64,000 bases of DNA from Hermodice carunculata (Eukaryota > Annelida > Polychaeta > Eunicida > Amphinomidae), in contig OZ026618.1 in the NCBI GenBank assembly GCA_964020975.1, forward strand, positions 39,932,446 through 39,996,445, in the 5' to 3' direction. This document shows, piece by piece, positions 34,651 to 47,635 of this stretch. Position numbers and translations under genes: made by a program. Below the pieces are notes generated by a model. The model was not told where the DNA came from. It was given only the letters and a program-made list of their open reading frames with translations, and made no database searches. Position 1 is the stretch's first letter. Each line of letters opens with the position of its first letter.

Positions 34651-36801
34651 ATGGATCTAGCGAATATCATCCGAACATCGTTACAAACTGTTTACGATGA
34701 TAGTCCTGCTATGGAGCAAAGTGATTTAATACCGTGCAATCAAGAGCAAGATAGTGTAAAAAGGCAAGAAAGAAAGAGACAAAGGGAACCCTCTTCCCCT
34801 ATGGCCTCAGTTGACCTGTCCCAAGTTGGCGATTCTCTCCAAAAAAAAGTTATTCGAGGTATTCAGCAGCGAGGCTGTGATTACAGCCATGACTGATGCA
34901 ATTAAAAGCTCGATAATGGACCAAGTGCGCACTATTTTTGACCAAGAATAAACTTGTGTTGTGCGCAGGGAGTTGGAACCAACCATTGAAACGGTAAAAA
35001 AACAATGACACAAAATTGTTTGATTTGACCACTAAAGTCACTGCTCTGGCAAAGGAAGTGATCTCAACGACAACCAAAACATAAAACAAAGACTAAGTGC
35101 CGTGGAGCAAAAACTTAACATGGCCAAACAAAGACTCCCAAGAGAAAGACCAATTGCAGTCCCTATTGTATGACCATGATGCGCTCGAGCAATACGGGCG
35201 CAGAATGAGTTTGAAATTCCACGTTTGGCTGAAAATGACCAGAATGACTTTGAAGACACAGACCAAAAGATCATCGATATGTGTTGCGATAAGTTGGGGG
35301 TTAATATACGGCTTGACGAGAAACAAAGGAGCCATCGCCTTGGACGCCCTGGGGGGGGGGGGGGGGGGTTGGTCGTAAGCTCAGGCCAATCATTGTACGT
35401 TTTTCAAGCTACCGTGTGAGGGCGCGTGTGTTTCAAGCCAAAAAAAAAAAAAAAAAAAAAAAAAAAGGTGAGAGGGTCCGACCTGCTGGTCACAGAAGAC
35501 CTAACCAGATACAGATCAATGTTAGCCTATAGAGCGAGGTGCGTTAAACAAGCCGGCAAAATAGAGGGAACTTGGATGAGAGGGACGGATCAATGTTAAG
35601 GTTACGTCTGACACTCAAGGAAATGTGTCAAGTTCCATTAATATGGAATTAAGAAATGTTCATAACTGGCTAGTTGCTAACAAATTATCATCGAATATTG
35701 CAAAAACAAAGTACATGTCATTTCATTTCCAACAGAAAAAAGATAAATTTTGTGCTTGACTTAAAAATTGATGATGTTGCGATTTCCAGGGTTGAGGATT
35801 TTGATTTCCTTGGTTTATGTATACATGAAAATTTGAATTTGAATTCCCATTTATCCAAAATTGGCAACTAACTTTCAAAAGTGGTTGGAATTTTCAAAAA
35901 AACTTGGAAAGTATCTTCCCAGAAGAACTTTACTTTTAATGTATAATTCCCTATTCCTGTCACATCTAAATTATTGTATTCTTGTATGGAGTTATTCTTT
36001 TGATCGAATTTTCATGTTGCAAAAGAAAGTGATACGTCTCATATGTAATGCTGGGTATAATGCCCATACAGATCCCTTATTTAAGCAGCTGAATGTTTTA
36101 AAAGTATATGATATTCTGCAGTTAAAGTCACTCAAGTTTTATTACCGTTACACTAAATGTGAAGTAGTAAGTTATTTTGAAAATATGTTTGAATTTACTC
36201 TTGTACCACACCCTCATTTTATACGTTCTAGAGGAAGACCTATTATCCCTGCCCCTAAAAAAGCAACATTGAAAAACTGTATTCGCTACTACATTCCTCA
36301 TTTACTCCAAAATATCCCTCCCTGCATTAAAGACAAAATTCTAACACATTCATACCTTGGCTTTTCAAAATACAGTAAGTCATATTTTGTGAGTAAATAT
36401 CAATGTGAGTGTACCATACCTAACTGTTATGTATGCAACAATCATGAAGATATTGTTCCACTGGAAATAAGTTAAAATCTCATTATTATATTTTCTTTTC
36501 TCAGCAGTAGTGTTTTGGATATGCAATGTGAATGCTGTATAAAAGTCATCTCTCCTCTGTAGGTGGCCTCAGCGAGAGCGGATAAAATATCCTTAGCTGA
36601 GGTCTCCTGACATATTTTGTTCCGCGTAAAAACAATGTCATATTATCTATTTTGTTGCATATATTCTTGTGCAATTTTTTATCTATATGCCAAATAAAAT
36701 GATTCTGATTCTGATTCTGATTCAATAAGAACGGCGTATCAAAGATCCACATAATTACCTGTGAGGAAGACCTGACATCATATGGACCTCCCTTCCTGTA
36801 A
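34651..36801 (+). pseudogene. LINE ORF1 (nucleic-acid-binding protein), interrupted by a nested LINE
   Basis: Starts MDLANIIRTSLQTVYDDSPA at 34651, with a Lys/Arg/Ser-rich N-terminal region. A coiled-coil-like stretch (KLFDLTTKVTALAKEV, about 35015) leads into LEQYGRRMSLKFH, then DTDQKIIDMCCDKLGVNIRL and RSHRLGRP, the RRM-like core of LINE ORF1 proteins. Then come RPIIVRFSSYRVRARVFQAK and, further on, EDLTRY. A G tract and an A tract interrupt the RRM. The frame breaks at the nested LINE (about 35630) and resumes at 36724 with NKNGVSKIHIITCEEDLTSY to the stop at 36799-36801. ORF1 proteins coat the element RNA. Confidence 0.75.
35630..36723 (+). mobile_element. Nested, 5'-truncated LINE (CR1/L2-like) with TGATTC tail
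   Basis: Only the C-terminal part of ORF2 and the 3' untranslated region are present. The coding part begins within INMELRNVHNWLVANKLSSN and continues, after one frame change near 35870, to YNSLFLSHLNYCILVWSYSF and AHTDPLFKQLNVLKVYDIL, stopping at 36473. The 3' end carries AATAAAATGATTCTGATTC and extra TGATTC units, a short tandem tail typical of CR1/L2-type LINEs. It lies inside ORF1 of the larger LINE, so it inserted later. A clean target duplication is not visible. Related to the fragment at 16380-17200. Confidence 0.85.
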
Positions 36802-37821
36802 CCCTTACTCACAGGGCTGCACACATACATGCATATTATAGTACACACTCCAAGTTATACGACATGCCGTGTTGGATATCGCGAGAACTGTAAACAAACT
36901 CCATTATGTCTTTTGTGCACAGGAGAACTTTTCCTTTTTATTTACAATAGGTGTCCCATCCAGTGACATGCTCACTTGCCACTATCACGGAACTGAATAC
37001 ACTCTCATCACCCCAGCATTAATTTATACTTTTCGGGACTCTTATTCAGTCGTGTGTATGAGACATTAATATACAAGTATTTCCAAAGTGAATGAATCCC
37101 GTACCAAAATGGTTGTTATTGTGATTTTGAACACGTACCATACATAATGGGAGGAGACCCGATCTGATAATTATTTAATCTTAAATATTTAATTGGAATT
37201 GCTTGACAGTGAAACTTGCTTCCAAGCATAGAGCTACATAAGTCCATGTTCCAAGTAATCATTTACAGTTTATATATCCATCAGCTAACTATTGCATGAA
37301 TATTGTTTATACAATGTGGTTGATTGGCTTCACTTTCAAATTTAAAGTTTGCTATATCTTTTTTCCCCGGTGCTGCTCCAATTTAACGTTTTAACTACAT
37401 AAAGCATGCACATATTTGGACCTCTCACCCAGGTATTTCCCCTTCGTTTACAAGTTTTGATTGTTCAAGTATCAAAATGTCAAATTTTTGTTAACCTGGG
37501 TCTAAGTCATTGCCTAATGACACCAAAGAGAGCCAAATATATTGTTATTCTTATTCATACTGTTATTCTTACATTGTTTTGTGTATCTATGTTTTGTGTT
37601 TCTCCTGGGATACTGTCAATCTTTCGTAATTTTAGCAGTGACAGCATATTGGGTTGTAATTCATGTATTGTTACTTTGTTTTACTCATGCATTTGTATAA
37701 CGCTTGTAAAGAAATATATACATAACATAAGTTTACAACAGCAGTACTGCTACTGTTCCAGACCTATGTATCATTTTTTCTGCGTAAACAAATTATAAGG
37801 CTTCTGTGCAACGTTGGTCGG

Positions 37822-40800
37822 TTGGTATTAACGACCGCTTTATTTGCTCAGTTTTACTCTGTGTCTTGTTCCCGCAGTAACTCTCATACTTCAGAAATGT
37901 TATACTTTTACAAGGGCTTAAATTTTGAAAGAGTCCTATTGTGTATTAATTTCTGCTTTATCAAATTATCACTGTTTGGTAGGTATCCAAAATCTACACA
38001 TGTTGCAATGTTTATCTTTCATACCACCTGCGAGTGCCTGAAAAGCTGTATCAGTTGTATACCTCTTACTAGTCTGGATATTCCTGTGTTTCTTGGACTT
38101 TGTGTCGACATTATGTTAACCACAACACATGTTAAATTTCTGACTTGTATCATTTGTCACTTACTAGTGTTACTTTCAAGCGTATCTTGTGGAAATATTT
38201 GTAACTCCACCAAAATTAACGGTAAGATCTTAATATGCTGTTATCTGTTCCACCAACAAATTGATTATTTATGTGACCATATACTTTGCACTGTAGGATT
38301 GCGGTTATTGTTATGTGGCGATGTGCATCCAAACCCCGGCCCAGTAGATCCCTATGTAGATTTTAAAATATGCCATGCAAATGTCCGTAGGTTAACAGCT
38401 GATGAATTACGTTGTATCAAAACTTCGTTGGTCTCTGCTTTTGACATTATAGTATTATCAGAAACGTTCTTACCTGATTCAATACCTGATCATGATTTAA
38501 ATCTTCCAGGATTTCGCCCAATTTTCAGACAAGACAGGACTACTGGTGCCGGTGGAGGGGTAGCTCTATATGCATCGCGGTCATTGGTAGTTAAGAGGCG
38601 AGATGATCTGGAAGTTGCTAGCCTGGAAAAACACTGGCTAGAAGTGCGTTTGCATAATAACAAATTGTTGATAGCAGTTGTATATCGACCTCCAAATTCA
38701 CCAGTGTTATTTTGGGGATAATTTACAAAGTATTATTGATAAAGCAAACAATTCTGGTGTTGATAAAATCATTTCAATGGAAGACTTGAATACTGATCCG
38801 AGGACTAATCACGGAAGGAAATTGAATTACTTCTGCTCTGTACACTGTCTCACCGTGCATATTAAGGAGCCAATTAGATTAAGAGATACTACTTCATCAT
38901 GTTTTGATCAGATAATAAGTAATATCCCAACAGTTGTTCGAAGTACAACCATATCCGCACCCCTGGCTAAAATGCGACCATTGCGTGATTAGTGCAAATC
39001 TACTTTTTTAGAAAGAAAAAAAACCTCCAATATATAAACGGCTTATATGGAATTATAGTAAAGCTGACTATGATAGTTTGAGAAGTAAATTGTCTGATGT
39101 TGATTGGGAGGCCTGCTTTGATACTAATGATATCGATAAAATTTGTACTAAATGGACTGATACTTTTCTGGCTACGGCAAAACAATCTGTCCCTAACAAA
39201 GACGCAACAATCAGGTCTGGTGCCTCTCCCTGGTATACCAATGATCTCCGTTGCTTGAAACGGAAAATCGAACGCATTCATAAAAGGGCCAAAAAATTTT
39301 CCTTCTCTTTGGCCATATTTTCGGCAGATACGGAATAAATATATCGACGACATGAGGCTAGCGGTAGAGAATTATTTAAAAAAGCTCGAAGATTCCATTA
39401 AGAACGAACGGCAAAGGAAAAAGAGCTGGTGGCACACTGTCAAAAGTTGTCTTAACAAACACCAAGTTCAGGATATCCCGGCTCTATACCATGATGGTCA
39501 AAGTTTTTACGACAATGAAACAAAAACTCAAATTCTGAATGATTTTTTCTAAAGCCAACGCACTGTGGACAACTCTATTTTTTCTCCGCCGACTGATATG
39601 CAGAGCGATTTCGATCTTCTGGAAACCATAATAATTAATGAGGGCGAGGTTACAGCCATTTTACAAAGTCTGGATACGTCGAAGGCAAGTGGCCCTGATG
39701 GTATCAGTGTCCGATTACTGAAAGAAGCTGCACCTGTTATATCTAAATCCCTCACAAAATTGTTCAATATACCCTTATCAAAACACAACTTTCCAACCAC
39801 TTGGAAGATAGCACATGTCGTTCCAGTCCTTAAGGGTGGAAATTCTAGTCTTTGCAGTAACTATAGGCCTATTTCTCTGCTAAGTTGCGTTAGTAAAGTA
39901 TTTGAGAGAGAAATATTAAAACATGTTTTTAACCAGTTTAGAGATAATACTGTTTATTCTGATTGTCAATCTGGATTCATGCCGGGCGACAGTACTGTCA
40001 ACCAGCTTATTTATCTATATCGCACTTTCTGCGAAGCTATTGATTTACCAAAAGACGTTAGGGTGGTCTTTTGCGATATTACAAAAATTTGACCGTGTTT
40101 ACCACCCAGGTCTCCTATATAAACTTTAAAAAAAGCTGGAATCCATGGCTTTCTTTTTCTGTGGCTGGAGGACTACTTGGAAGGTCGAATGCAACGTGTT
40201 GTCTTGCAGGGTGCCATGTCATCCTGGAGAAATGTAAGGGCCTGTGTCCCTCAGGGATCTGTATTAGGCCCCTTGTTATTTTTGATTTACATCAATGACA
40301 TAACTAATGTAGTAAACTCATCAGTTAGATTGTTTGCTGATGACACAACAACTTATATTCAGGTAGAAGACGCGACCGATACTCTTAACCTGGATTTACA
40401 GGAAATGGAGAGTTGATCGCACAGGTGGCTGGTCTTATTCAATCCATTAATGACAAAAAGTATGATAATTTCTGAAAAGCGTATACCCCTGAACTATCCC
40501 GATCTAATTTTCAGGGGCGAATCATTACAGAACGAAAACGAACACAAGCACTTAGATTTGATATAAGGTCCGATCTGACTAGGTCAAGCGATGTCAATAA
40601 TTTGGTCACGAAAGGAACGAAAATGGTTAACATAATGAAACGCTTACAATATCGGTTAAGCAGAAAGTCCCTAGAAATCACATATTGCGGGTTTATTCGC
40701 CCTGTTTTGGAGTATGGTTCTGTTGTTTTGGGATGGCTATTCTTTACAGGAGTCCCAACAGCTCGAAAATGTTCAACTGAGTGCAGCGCGTGTAATAACA

Positions 40801-41496
40801 GGCACTACAAGGTGCACAAACCACCTTTTAATTTATGAAGAAACATGCATCGAAAAATTATCAGAAAGAAGAAAGAAAAGTAAACTGTTCTTGTTTTATA
40901 AAATAATGCAGGGTTACGCACCGCAATACCAACGGAATTTAGTCCCAGGTACTGTGTCTGAACGCAATAGATATAAAGTCCAATCGGGCAATAATCTTTC
41001 TAATATTCGCGCATGTACAAATCTATTCAATATCTCATCCTTTCCCTCCGTGACCAGACCATGGAAGGAACTGCCTTGGGCTATTCGTAATGCTGAATCT
41101 GTTGATGAATTTAAAAACAAACTCAACGGTATTAGTAATGTTGACAGACCAAACAGATTATATTATATAGGTGATCGTCAATTAGCCATAATTCACGCCC
41201 GATAAAGGATGCAATGCAGTGGCTTGCACGACGATCTTTTCAAAAAAGGACTGGTTGACTCCCCTGAGTGTGCCTGTGGTACTGCAAACGAAGATGCCTT
41301 CCACTATTTGTGCGAATGTACCAGATACAGATTGCACCGTGAAAAAGTACAAAGTACCGGTATCAGCGTAGCGCCGTTTACAATTCACACTGCACTGTAT
41401 GGTTCTAAAAACTGTACCTTTATTCAAGATCAAACAATGTTCCAGACCGTTCAAGAATATATCAGAGACACAGGCAGACTCGGGGCCGTTACTTAA
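37822..41496 (+). pseudogene. LINE ORF2: endonuclease and reverse transcriptase, degraded
   Basis: An N-terminal hydrophobic, Cys-rich stretch ends in LLCGDVHPNPGP. The APE-type endonuclease follows (ICHANVRRL, IIVLSETFLP, GAGGGVALYA, VYRPPNS) to about 38720 and beyond, with frame changes. The reverse transcriptase runs about 39620-40420: SLDTSKASGPDGISVRLL, NYRPISLLSCVSKVFE, QSGFMPGDSTVNQLIYLY, PQGSVLGPLLFLIYINDI and FADDTT. The thumb and C-terminal part follow to 41205. A zinc-like CACG..H..CEC motif near 41270-41325 closes the protein. I count about seven stops or frameshifts. Most segments stay in one frame, so decay is moderate. Confidence 0.85.
38317..38343 (+). other. 2A-like motif GDVHPNPGP in LINE ORF2
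   Basis: GDVHPNPGP matches the ribosome-skipping 2A consensus D(V/I)ExNPGP except for His in place of Glu. It sits at about residue 166 of the reading frame, between the hydrophobic N-terminal stretch and the endonuclease, where LINE 2A-like sequences are known to occur. Whether the His variant still separates the two products is unknown. Confidence 0.65.
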
Positions 41497-41805
41497 GCAG
41501 TACATAATTATTCATATTACTCTACGCATAGTAAAACCCAAAATATTTGTCTCTCGATACTATACACAATGATGAAAACATTCAGTTTAAATATTACCCC
41601 CAGGCTCTTTTAATATCTGTGGTGTACTGTCCTGGTCTAAATCTTTAACTTGTGTGGTATAACCACTCTATCTGTTATGTCATGTGTTGCTTACACCTCT
41701 TATTGAACATTGTCTTGATTGTTGTGCAACGTCTTAATTCTCTGTTGCAAGAGGGATTAATATAGGTCATAGCCCTGTTTCCCAATTGTTTTCTTCGAAA
41801 TAAAA

Positions 41806-41827
41806 TATGTTTAAACCAATGACGGTA
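41806..41827. repeat. Right target-site duplication of the 7.45 kb LINE
   Basis: TATGTTT followed by AAACCAATGACGGTA, matching 34335-34357 except for one missing C. Confidence 0.85.
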
Positions 41828-44820
41828 GCTTTATGTAATAAGGTTGTTGTGGATCAGGTGTAGGAGTCCATTTAACTTCAGATTCCATGCGAAAGTGTTC
41901 TGAAACAGTACATTTTGCATTTTCAGTGTTCTTGAGTACTTCATAATCAGTTATATTCCAAAATATTGTTTTAATTTTCTGGATTGGGCCCCGAACAGAA
42001 GTTTTGTGTCGCTATTTTGCCATATAAAGCCTGAGATGAATTCAGCCTCAACGTTAAAAATGGTTCCAAAGTCAAACATTCCCTAAGTATGGTTCCAAAT
42101 TCAAACATTCCCTAAGTATTATGTGTTCGTCTGTGAAGTCTGAGATGCAAACACCCAGGTTCCCATTGAATAAAATGGGATGTATTTAGAACCGACCCCC
42201 CCCCCCCCCCCCCCGCGCCTCATTGTAAATTACTCCTGAAACACTGATAGTCCCGGTTTTTACCGACTGGTGTCTCAGTTTTCTTTGATTTCTTTCCATC
42301 AAGTCCTATGGTCGAGAATACAGAAACGAGCGTGCGGATAACAGCTCTGCCTCTCTTAAATGATCTTCCTATAGAAGGCTGTTAATGTTGCTTTATTGTT
42401 AAAGCCTGCTTTATTTTTCGCTTTGGAAAAACACTAACTCTCCACCGGATCTTCAACTATGATTAATTGATACTTTTAAGTATACAAAAATATAATAATG
42501 TTCACTTATTCCTGCAGAATATTTAAAGTTGCAAAGCCCAAGGGCTGCCTAGATGAAGTAAGCTTAGATGGCGCTGGGAACAGCCTTGCACAAATGGCTA
42601 TAAGCAGCAGACTGGGAACCAACTGCAGCACCATTCATTAAGTAGATGTGGCGTTGATTTGGAAATGGCAGTGTGACAATTTACATACTTCATGCATTAA
42701 TGTACTGAGCTGTCTTAGTTGCCCAATATGCAGCAACGCAGATAGGCATTGATGATGCTCGCACTCAACCAAGGTACCAGTCTACCCTTCCAGGAAGCAT
42801 TGTCTTGCAGCTACAAAGGAAAATGACAAAATGGACAGAGTTGTTTTACTGATTTCTTGTCCGAGTGTATACTGTCTCCAGGCCCTCACCACCGTCCCCG
42901 AAGGAATGAAAAACGATAATGCAATTAAAGGTCACTACTAGGGGTGTCTCCCTAGATTTTTTGTTTGTGAACACTAGGACGCTGAGTGGTTCAAAAGTAG
43001 AGTAAAAGGTGCTGAAAATGGGAATTTATACTCAATATTCGGAGCATAGAATGAACTATTTCGGATATGCCCGAATCTCCATATTGCCGCAAACAACACA
43101 AATACCGTTAAAATCCGCAAATGGTGGCCTATTTGAACCTGTGAAAAACGTGACTACGAACTGTGAAAAGAGTTGTCACGAAAATAAACTATCACAAACC
43201 TTTGCCACAAGCTCTATATAAAGCATTGTTGCTTTGAAGATATGCGGAAAATATAATGCCTCAACAATATTTACTCTCTTATCATAAATGCGTTGCCTTG
43301 CAGCAACTGATGAATGCCGCAAATGCATTATTTGTTCATTGACAGAATATGCTGTCCAAAGATGTTGGACAAACATTTCATACCTTTCTCGAGCATTTGC
43401 CCAGCTGATTGTAATAATTAGGATAGAGGATTGAGCAGCGTAACTCCACATCTTCTGAAACCGAGTTTCTTTTTTCGCCCTGGTGAACATTGTCTTATGA
43501 GAAGATAATGGGGTTGTAAATAATATTCTTTTTATTATCTTTCGATGCTATGCTTATATGCATTCGGAAGAGGATATTGTTTTTGCTCTCACATCATACT
43601 TCATCAGTATTGATTTTAAAATTTTATATATATTTTTAGCTCATCGAAGTTGCCAATTTTTCAACTTTTACTACTTATGAAATGCTAGCCTGGTCATCCT
43701 TAAATCTAAGTGGGATGCACCTTGGGGGAGAATCTGTTAAATCTCTGCCCATCTTAAAATAGTCATATTGATTTATTTATTTATTTATTATTATTTCTTA
43801 ATTTATTTTTTATTTTTATCAAGTCATTGATTGAATCAGTTCGAGTTTAACTTTTGATCCTGGGTTCCTCGTCAACAATCGATTAAACCGTACATCCCAA
43901 ACCGTCACCTATATTAACTTAAAAGACTCTACGGAATACCTAGATTTTCCTGCCAGAGTGTAATAAAACTATATATGAAAAGTGGGTGCTCACTCCAGCC
44001 CATCAGCTAGGCTCATGAATGGGGACTGTTGAAACCCCACCATAGAGGTGTAAATACACACATCACTTAATTGTAGTTTCTGCTCTTATCTAATGAGGTT
44101 TTGATTGATTGTAGCTTCTCCTCTTATCTAATGAGGTTTTGATTCAAACAACACTAACCTATCCTGTGTGTGGTATATTGACATCCAGACATAAGTTACC
44201 TGTAAAACTAAGTTCAAACTAACTCAATCAACTCTGCCACAAAAAGAACCAACATTTCGTTTTTTTTTTTCACAGTAACTAAGGCATTCCAATGGAATTA
44301 GATGATGGTACGTTTTGTTGCAAATAGGCAATTAATTGTGATCATTTCATGTACCTGTTAGTGTTTGTGTGTATGTCTGTCCATGTATGTAAGGGGATAC
44401 CGTCTGAATGAAGCACTTGATCATTCAGGTTTTGTTATTACTGTGCATTACCTCATTACAAATCTTATTTTTAAAGTTTCATAAGTTAAAAGCAGACTCC
44501 ATCTGAAAAATGAATTTTTAAAAAATCTGTTCATTCTGCTCTGAAGTACAGGCTTTCTACTGCATTTTCCAAACATTTGAACTCTGAAGACATAAAACTT
44601 GACCCTACGATTAGGATTCTAAAACGTGGTTCAAAGTTGGTAACATAGTCTTTCTTAAAACACTTTCTTAGTTAATTCGTTATAAAAAAATTGCAGATGA
44701 CTATTATAAAAAAAAAATAAATGAGGGGGTGGTCATAGCTTGGAGCTAGAACAAGCCAGGCTGTGAAGCGGTCCTGTAGAGGAGTGAAGAAATGGTCTTT
44801 TAATTTTCCCAGAGTTCTGG
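41828..44820. other. No gene recognised
   Basis: Non-coding. A C tract of about 18 lies near 42197-42214 and ATTT-type repeats near 43770-43820. A 104-codon minus-strand ORF (43490-43176, with IITISWANARERYEMFVQHL) has normal composition but no family signature or clear splice sites. Confidence 0.45.
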
Positions 44821-44995
44821 TCACATCCGTTCCGCGGCACTGCAGTGCCAGTCGAAAACCTCACTGGCCAGGCAACAGCCACCAAAAACACGCAGGTACA
44901 CTTTGATGACACATGCTCCAGGAGGGCTACGGCTGGGCAAGTGTTTTAGGACCATCAACTGCGCTGGTAGCTGTGGCACTGAAGTCTGGGCGACA
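44821..44995 (-). repeat. Dispersed repeat, copy A (partner at 51137-51275, opposite strand)
   Basis: Read on the minus strand, GCCACAGCTACCAGC and TATC/CATC-AAAGTGTACCTGC-type blocks followed by GTTTTTGGTGGC align with 51137-51275 on the plus strand, at roughly 65 percent similarity by eye. The class is unknown, possibly a SINE. Confidence 0.5.
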
Positions 44996-47149
44996 TCCAT
45001 CAGACAAAGTGTATACAATCTTACATGGCCATACCTATTGCATAGATAGCAGCTCACACCCACATACCTTTCTTGAAGGGAACTCTATAGATCATCAAAT
45101 CATAGTCTTTTGCTTGTCAAGAGTCTTTTATAGATTTTCTCAGACAAAGTAAATCATACTAATTGATGAACTTAATTATACACATAAAAAGTGGTCACTT
45201 TCAGTAGACTCAAGCATTGCAAACATATTGTTCACAGATGTAATTTCCTTTCAAAAAAGATATTTCTATGTAGACAAGCTACGTCTTTGCACACAGGCAT
45301 GATACACTATAATGGTGAAAGTATCTACTCTAGCTGATTGCACAGGACATGTACTGATAAAATCTCCCCAGTGAAGCACTACAAACTTCCGACTTGCCTA
45401 TCAGACATTGGATGATAAGGAGCTGACTGAATCGGATGGGTTTCAAGAATCTGGCAAACTGTCCTTGCAGCATAATTTCTCAACTATTTTCATAGTCACT
45501 GTGCAGTTCTGGGACCCAAAACGGGTCACTCATTCCCTGTAATTTACTTGAGCCAAAGTTCCAGCCCCATAGCTAGTAGTAGCTTATGCGTTTGGTAAAA
45601 TTGTCAGCAGTAACCAAAATGAATTGGTTACCATGATTACCCATTGGAGTTTTCCTTTAATATAAAAATCCATTCCTGCCACAGGATAACATCCAGGTCA
45701 GGAGACACTGAATGTTGGGGAGTTTTGTGCGTGCAATCCTTGTTGCATGGGCATTGCATTTCTCAAGATATCCGCAAACTGATACTTTTTCAATCATCTG
45801 ACCAATAACTCAATTTTGAACCATTTTTTTTTAAACAGCAATAGTCATTCTAACCATAGGATAACATCAAGAAGTCATTCAGTCTTAAGGTATTGTGGTG
45901 ACTCTCGTGTGGCATACATACTGTGAACACCGCAGCTACTGTTTCTTAGGCTTTACTTCCGGTTGGTTGTTCTCTGAGCCGTTTTAAAATATATACGTAG
46001 ATCACATGAAGAAAGAAAAAAGAGAAAATATTGCAATTTTGTTCTCTGACTGCTTTTAATTAATATACAAAATAAATACATGCACGTTCACATTACAATG
46101 CTTAAGCACAAAACAGTAAGTAAATTCAAAAGAGATTTGAAATGTATATATTCAGGGAAGGAGACAACCTAATAACTTACAAAAAATAATCTAGGCATAT
46201 GCACATTTTATGTAACCACGGATTAAATACACAAACAATGATATAGGCTAGTAGCAATTTGAGAAAAGCAATTAAGAATAAACCTAAACCAATTTGATAA
46301 ATTATAAAAAACAGATTAGTATCAAGAGCCAATAATAATTCAAACATTTGTTGGTATATAAAAACGGTCAATGAGTTACAAATTAGGTATTATTGTAAAA
46401 TAATGATAGAATGATTAAATGGTAGACCATTGTGAGAATAAAGAATGGAAATGAGTTCGACACAATGATGTAAAACGTTGCTTTTGGTACAGATGACTTA
46501 TCGCGTACTCCTCAAATAATTGTATTCTACAATAACCATCGGAAGATGTCAGCTGCAACTGAACATGGACCTGGTATTCTCATTCTGAATACACACAGTT
46601 AATCAATATGAGGACTTCAAGTTAGAATGAATACTAATATTTTAGTACGGTAGCCTGAATCTGGCTATGTTTGCTGCTGTTCACATTTGAATCATTTATT
46701 TTTAAACCGGGTAAACGCAATTTATGTATGATACAATATTAGATACTGTCAAAAAGAAACTGAAGAATTTTAAAATGCCCCTCAGCACTTCCATATAACT
46801 TGGCTCTGTCAAATTATTCGATGCTGGGCTGTAAAACACATCTCATCAACCCCTATTCAAATGCATGACGTGTGGAATACCGCTAATGTGCTCCAATACG
46901 TGTTGCGAGTAGCCTATGTCTGAGCGAGATAAATGCCGCTTATTTACTCAGGTACTTGATGCGAGTAGCTTAAGTCTATCATCTTAGAAAGTGAAGTTCA
47001 CAAACAAGTAAGAGATATAACAAAAAACTTTTTAAGTGAACAGTTTGGAAAACACCATCTGTTACAAATATGAGAGGTAGATTTACAAGAGGGATAACGA
47101 CACGCTAATGCTGACAATTATACGTATAAAGAATTGTTCTCAAAGTGTC
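44996..47149. other. No gene recognised
   Basis: Non-coding AT-rich sequence. The TGCATTTCTCAAGATATCCG stretch near 45752 resembles TGCATTTCCTGAGATATCTG near 49165, a minor shared repeat. Confidence 0.45.
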
Positions 47150-47635
47150 CCCTAGAGTAGAGCCTGACAGATCCTTTTTTTTTTTTTTTTCTACTGACAC
47201 TGATATATGTTTCGGCAGAGTTTACCGAGTCTGATACCGCGAAAGGTTCGGATTCGGTTTTGGGGAAATTTAAAAAAGAAAAACCGAATCAAAATAGAAA
47301 AAAAACAAACAAACAAACAAACAAACAAACAAAAAAAAATAAAAATAAAAAATAAATAAACAAAAAACAAAAACACGCAAACGCAGCTTGATATGTGTAT
47401 TGAAAAACTTCTTATAACACACACAGAAAACTCTGCATGTGGGGCAGGTCAGCACGTCTAGAACAACACGACAGGAGGTCCTGCCACACCTCTTTGCTGC
47501 CGTAAAAATATATCACAGTGTGAGGACGTTGCAAATCGAATCCAAACGCAGGAAGTTATCTAAACCGATTCCGAACCGATATTGAATCCTGCGAATCGGT
47601 AATATCGGATTCGGATTCGGTAAGGCTTTATCCTA
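47150..47635. repeat. Possible fold-back element with CGGATTCGG motifs
   Basis: GGTTCGGATTCGGTTTT at about 47247 on the left and ACCGATTCCGAACCGATATT plus TCGGATTCGGATTCGGTAAG on the right (47562-47625) are related by inversion and by direct repetition. T-rich and AAAC-rich simple sequence lies between and beside them (47175-47190, 47305-47360). Confidence 0.4.

Larger units (their letters stand above)
34358..41805 (+). mobile_element. Complete LINE insertion (CR1/L2 group), hosting a nested LINE
   Basis: Bounded by a 22-23 bp target-site duplication, so both ends are defined. It has a GC-rich 5' leader, ORF1 (34651 to 36801 with the nested element inside), a spacer of about 1 kb, ORF2 (about 37822-41496) with endonuclease and reverse transcriptase, and a 3' untranslated region ending in AATAAAA at 41805. 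Without the nested 1.1 kb insert the length is about 6.35 kb. ORF2 has several frame changes, so the copy is inactive, yet the duplication differs by only one base between its two sides. LINEs of this type copy themselves by target-primed reverse transcription. Confidence 0.85.

Noticed and set aside
43176-43490. Possible protein-coding exon on the minus strand (104 codons)
   Set aside because: Composition is normal, but no domain, splice site or neighbour supports it.
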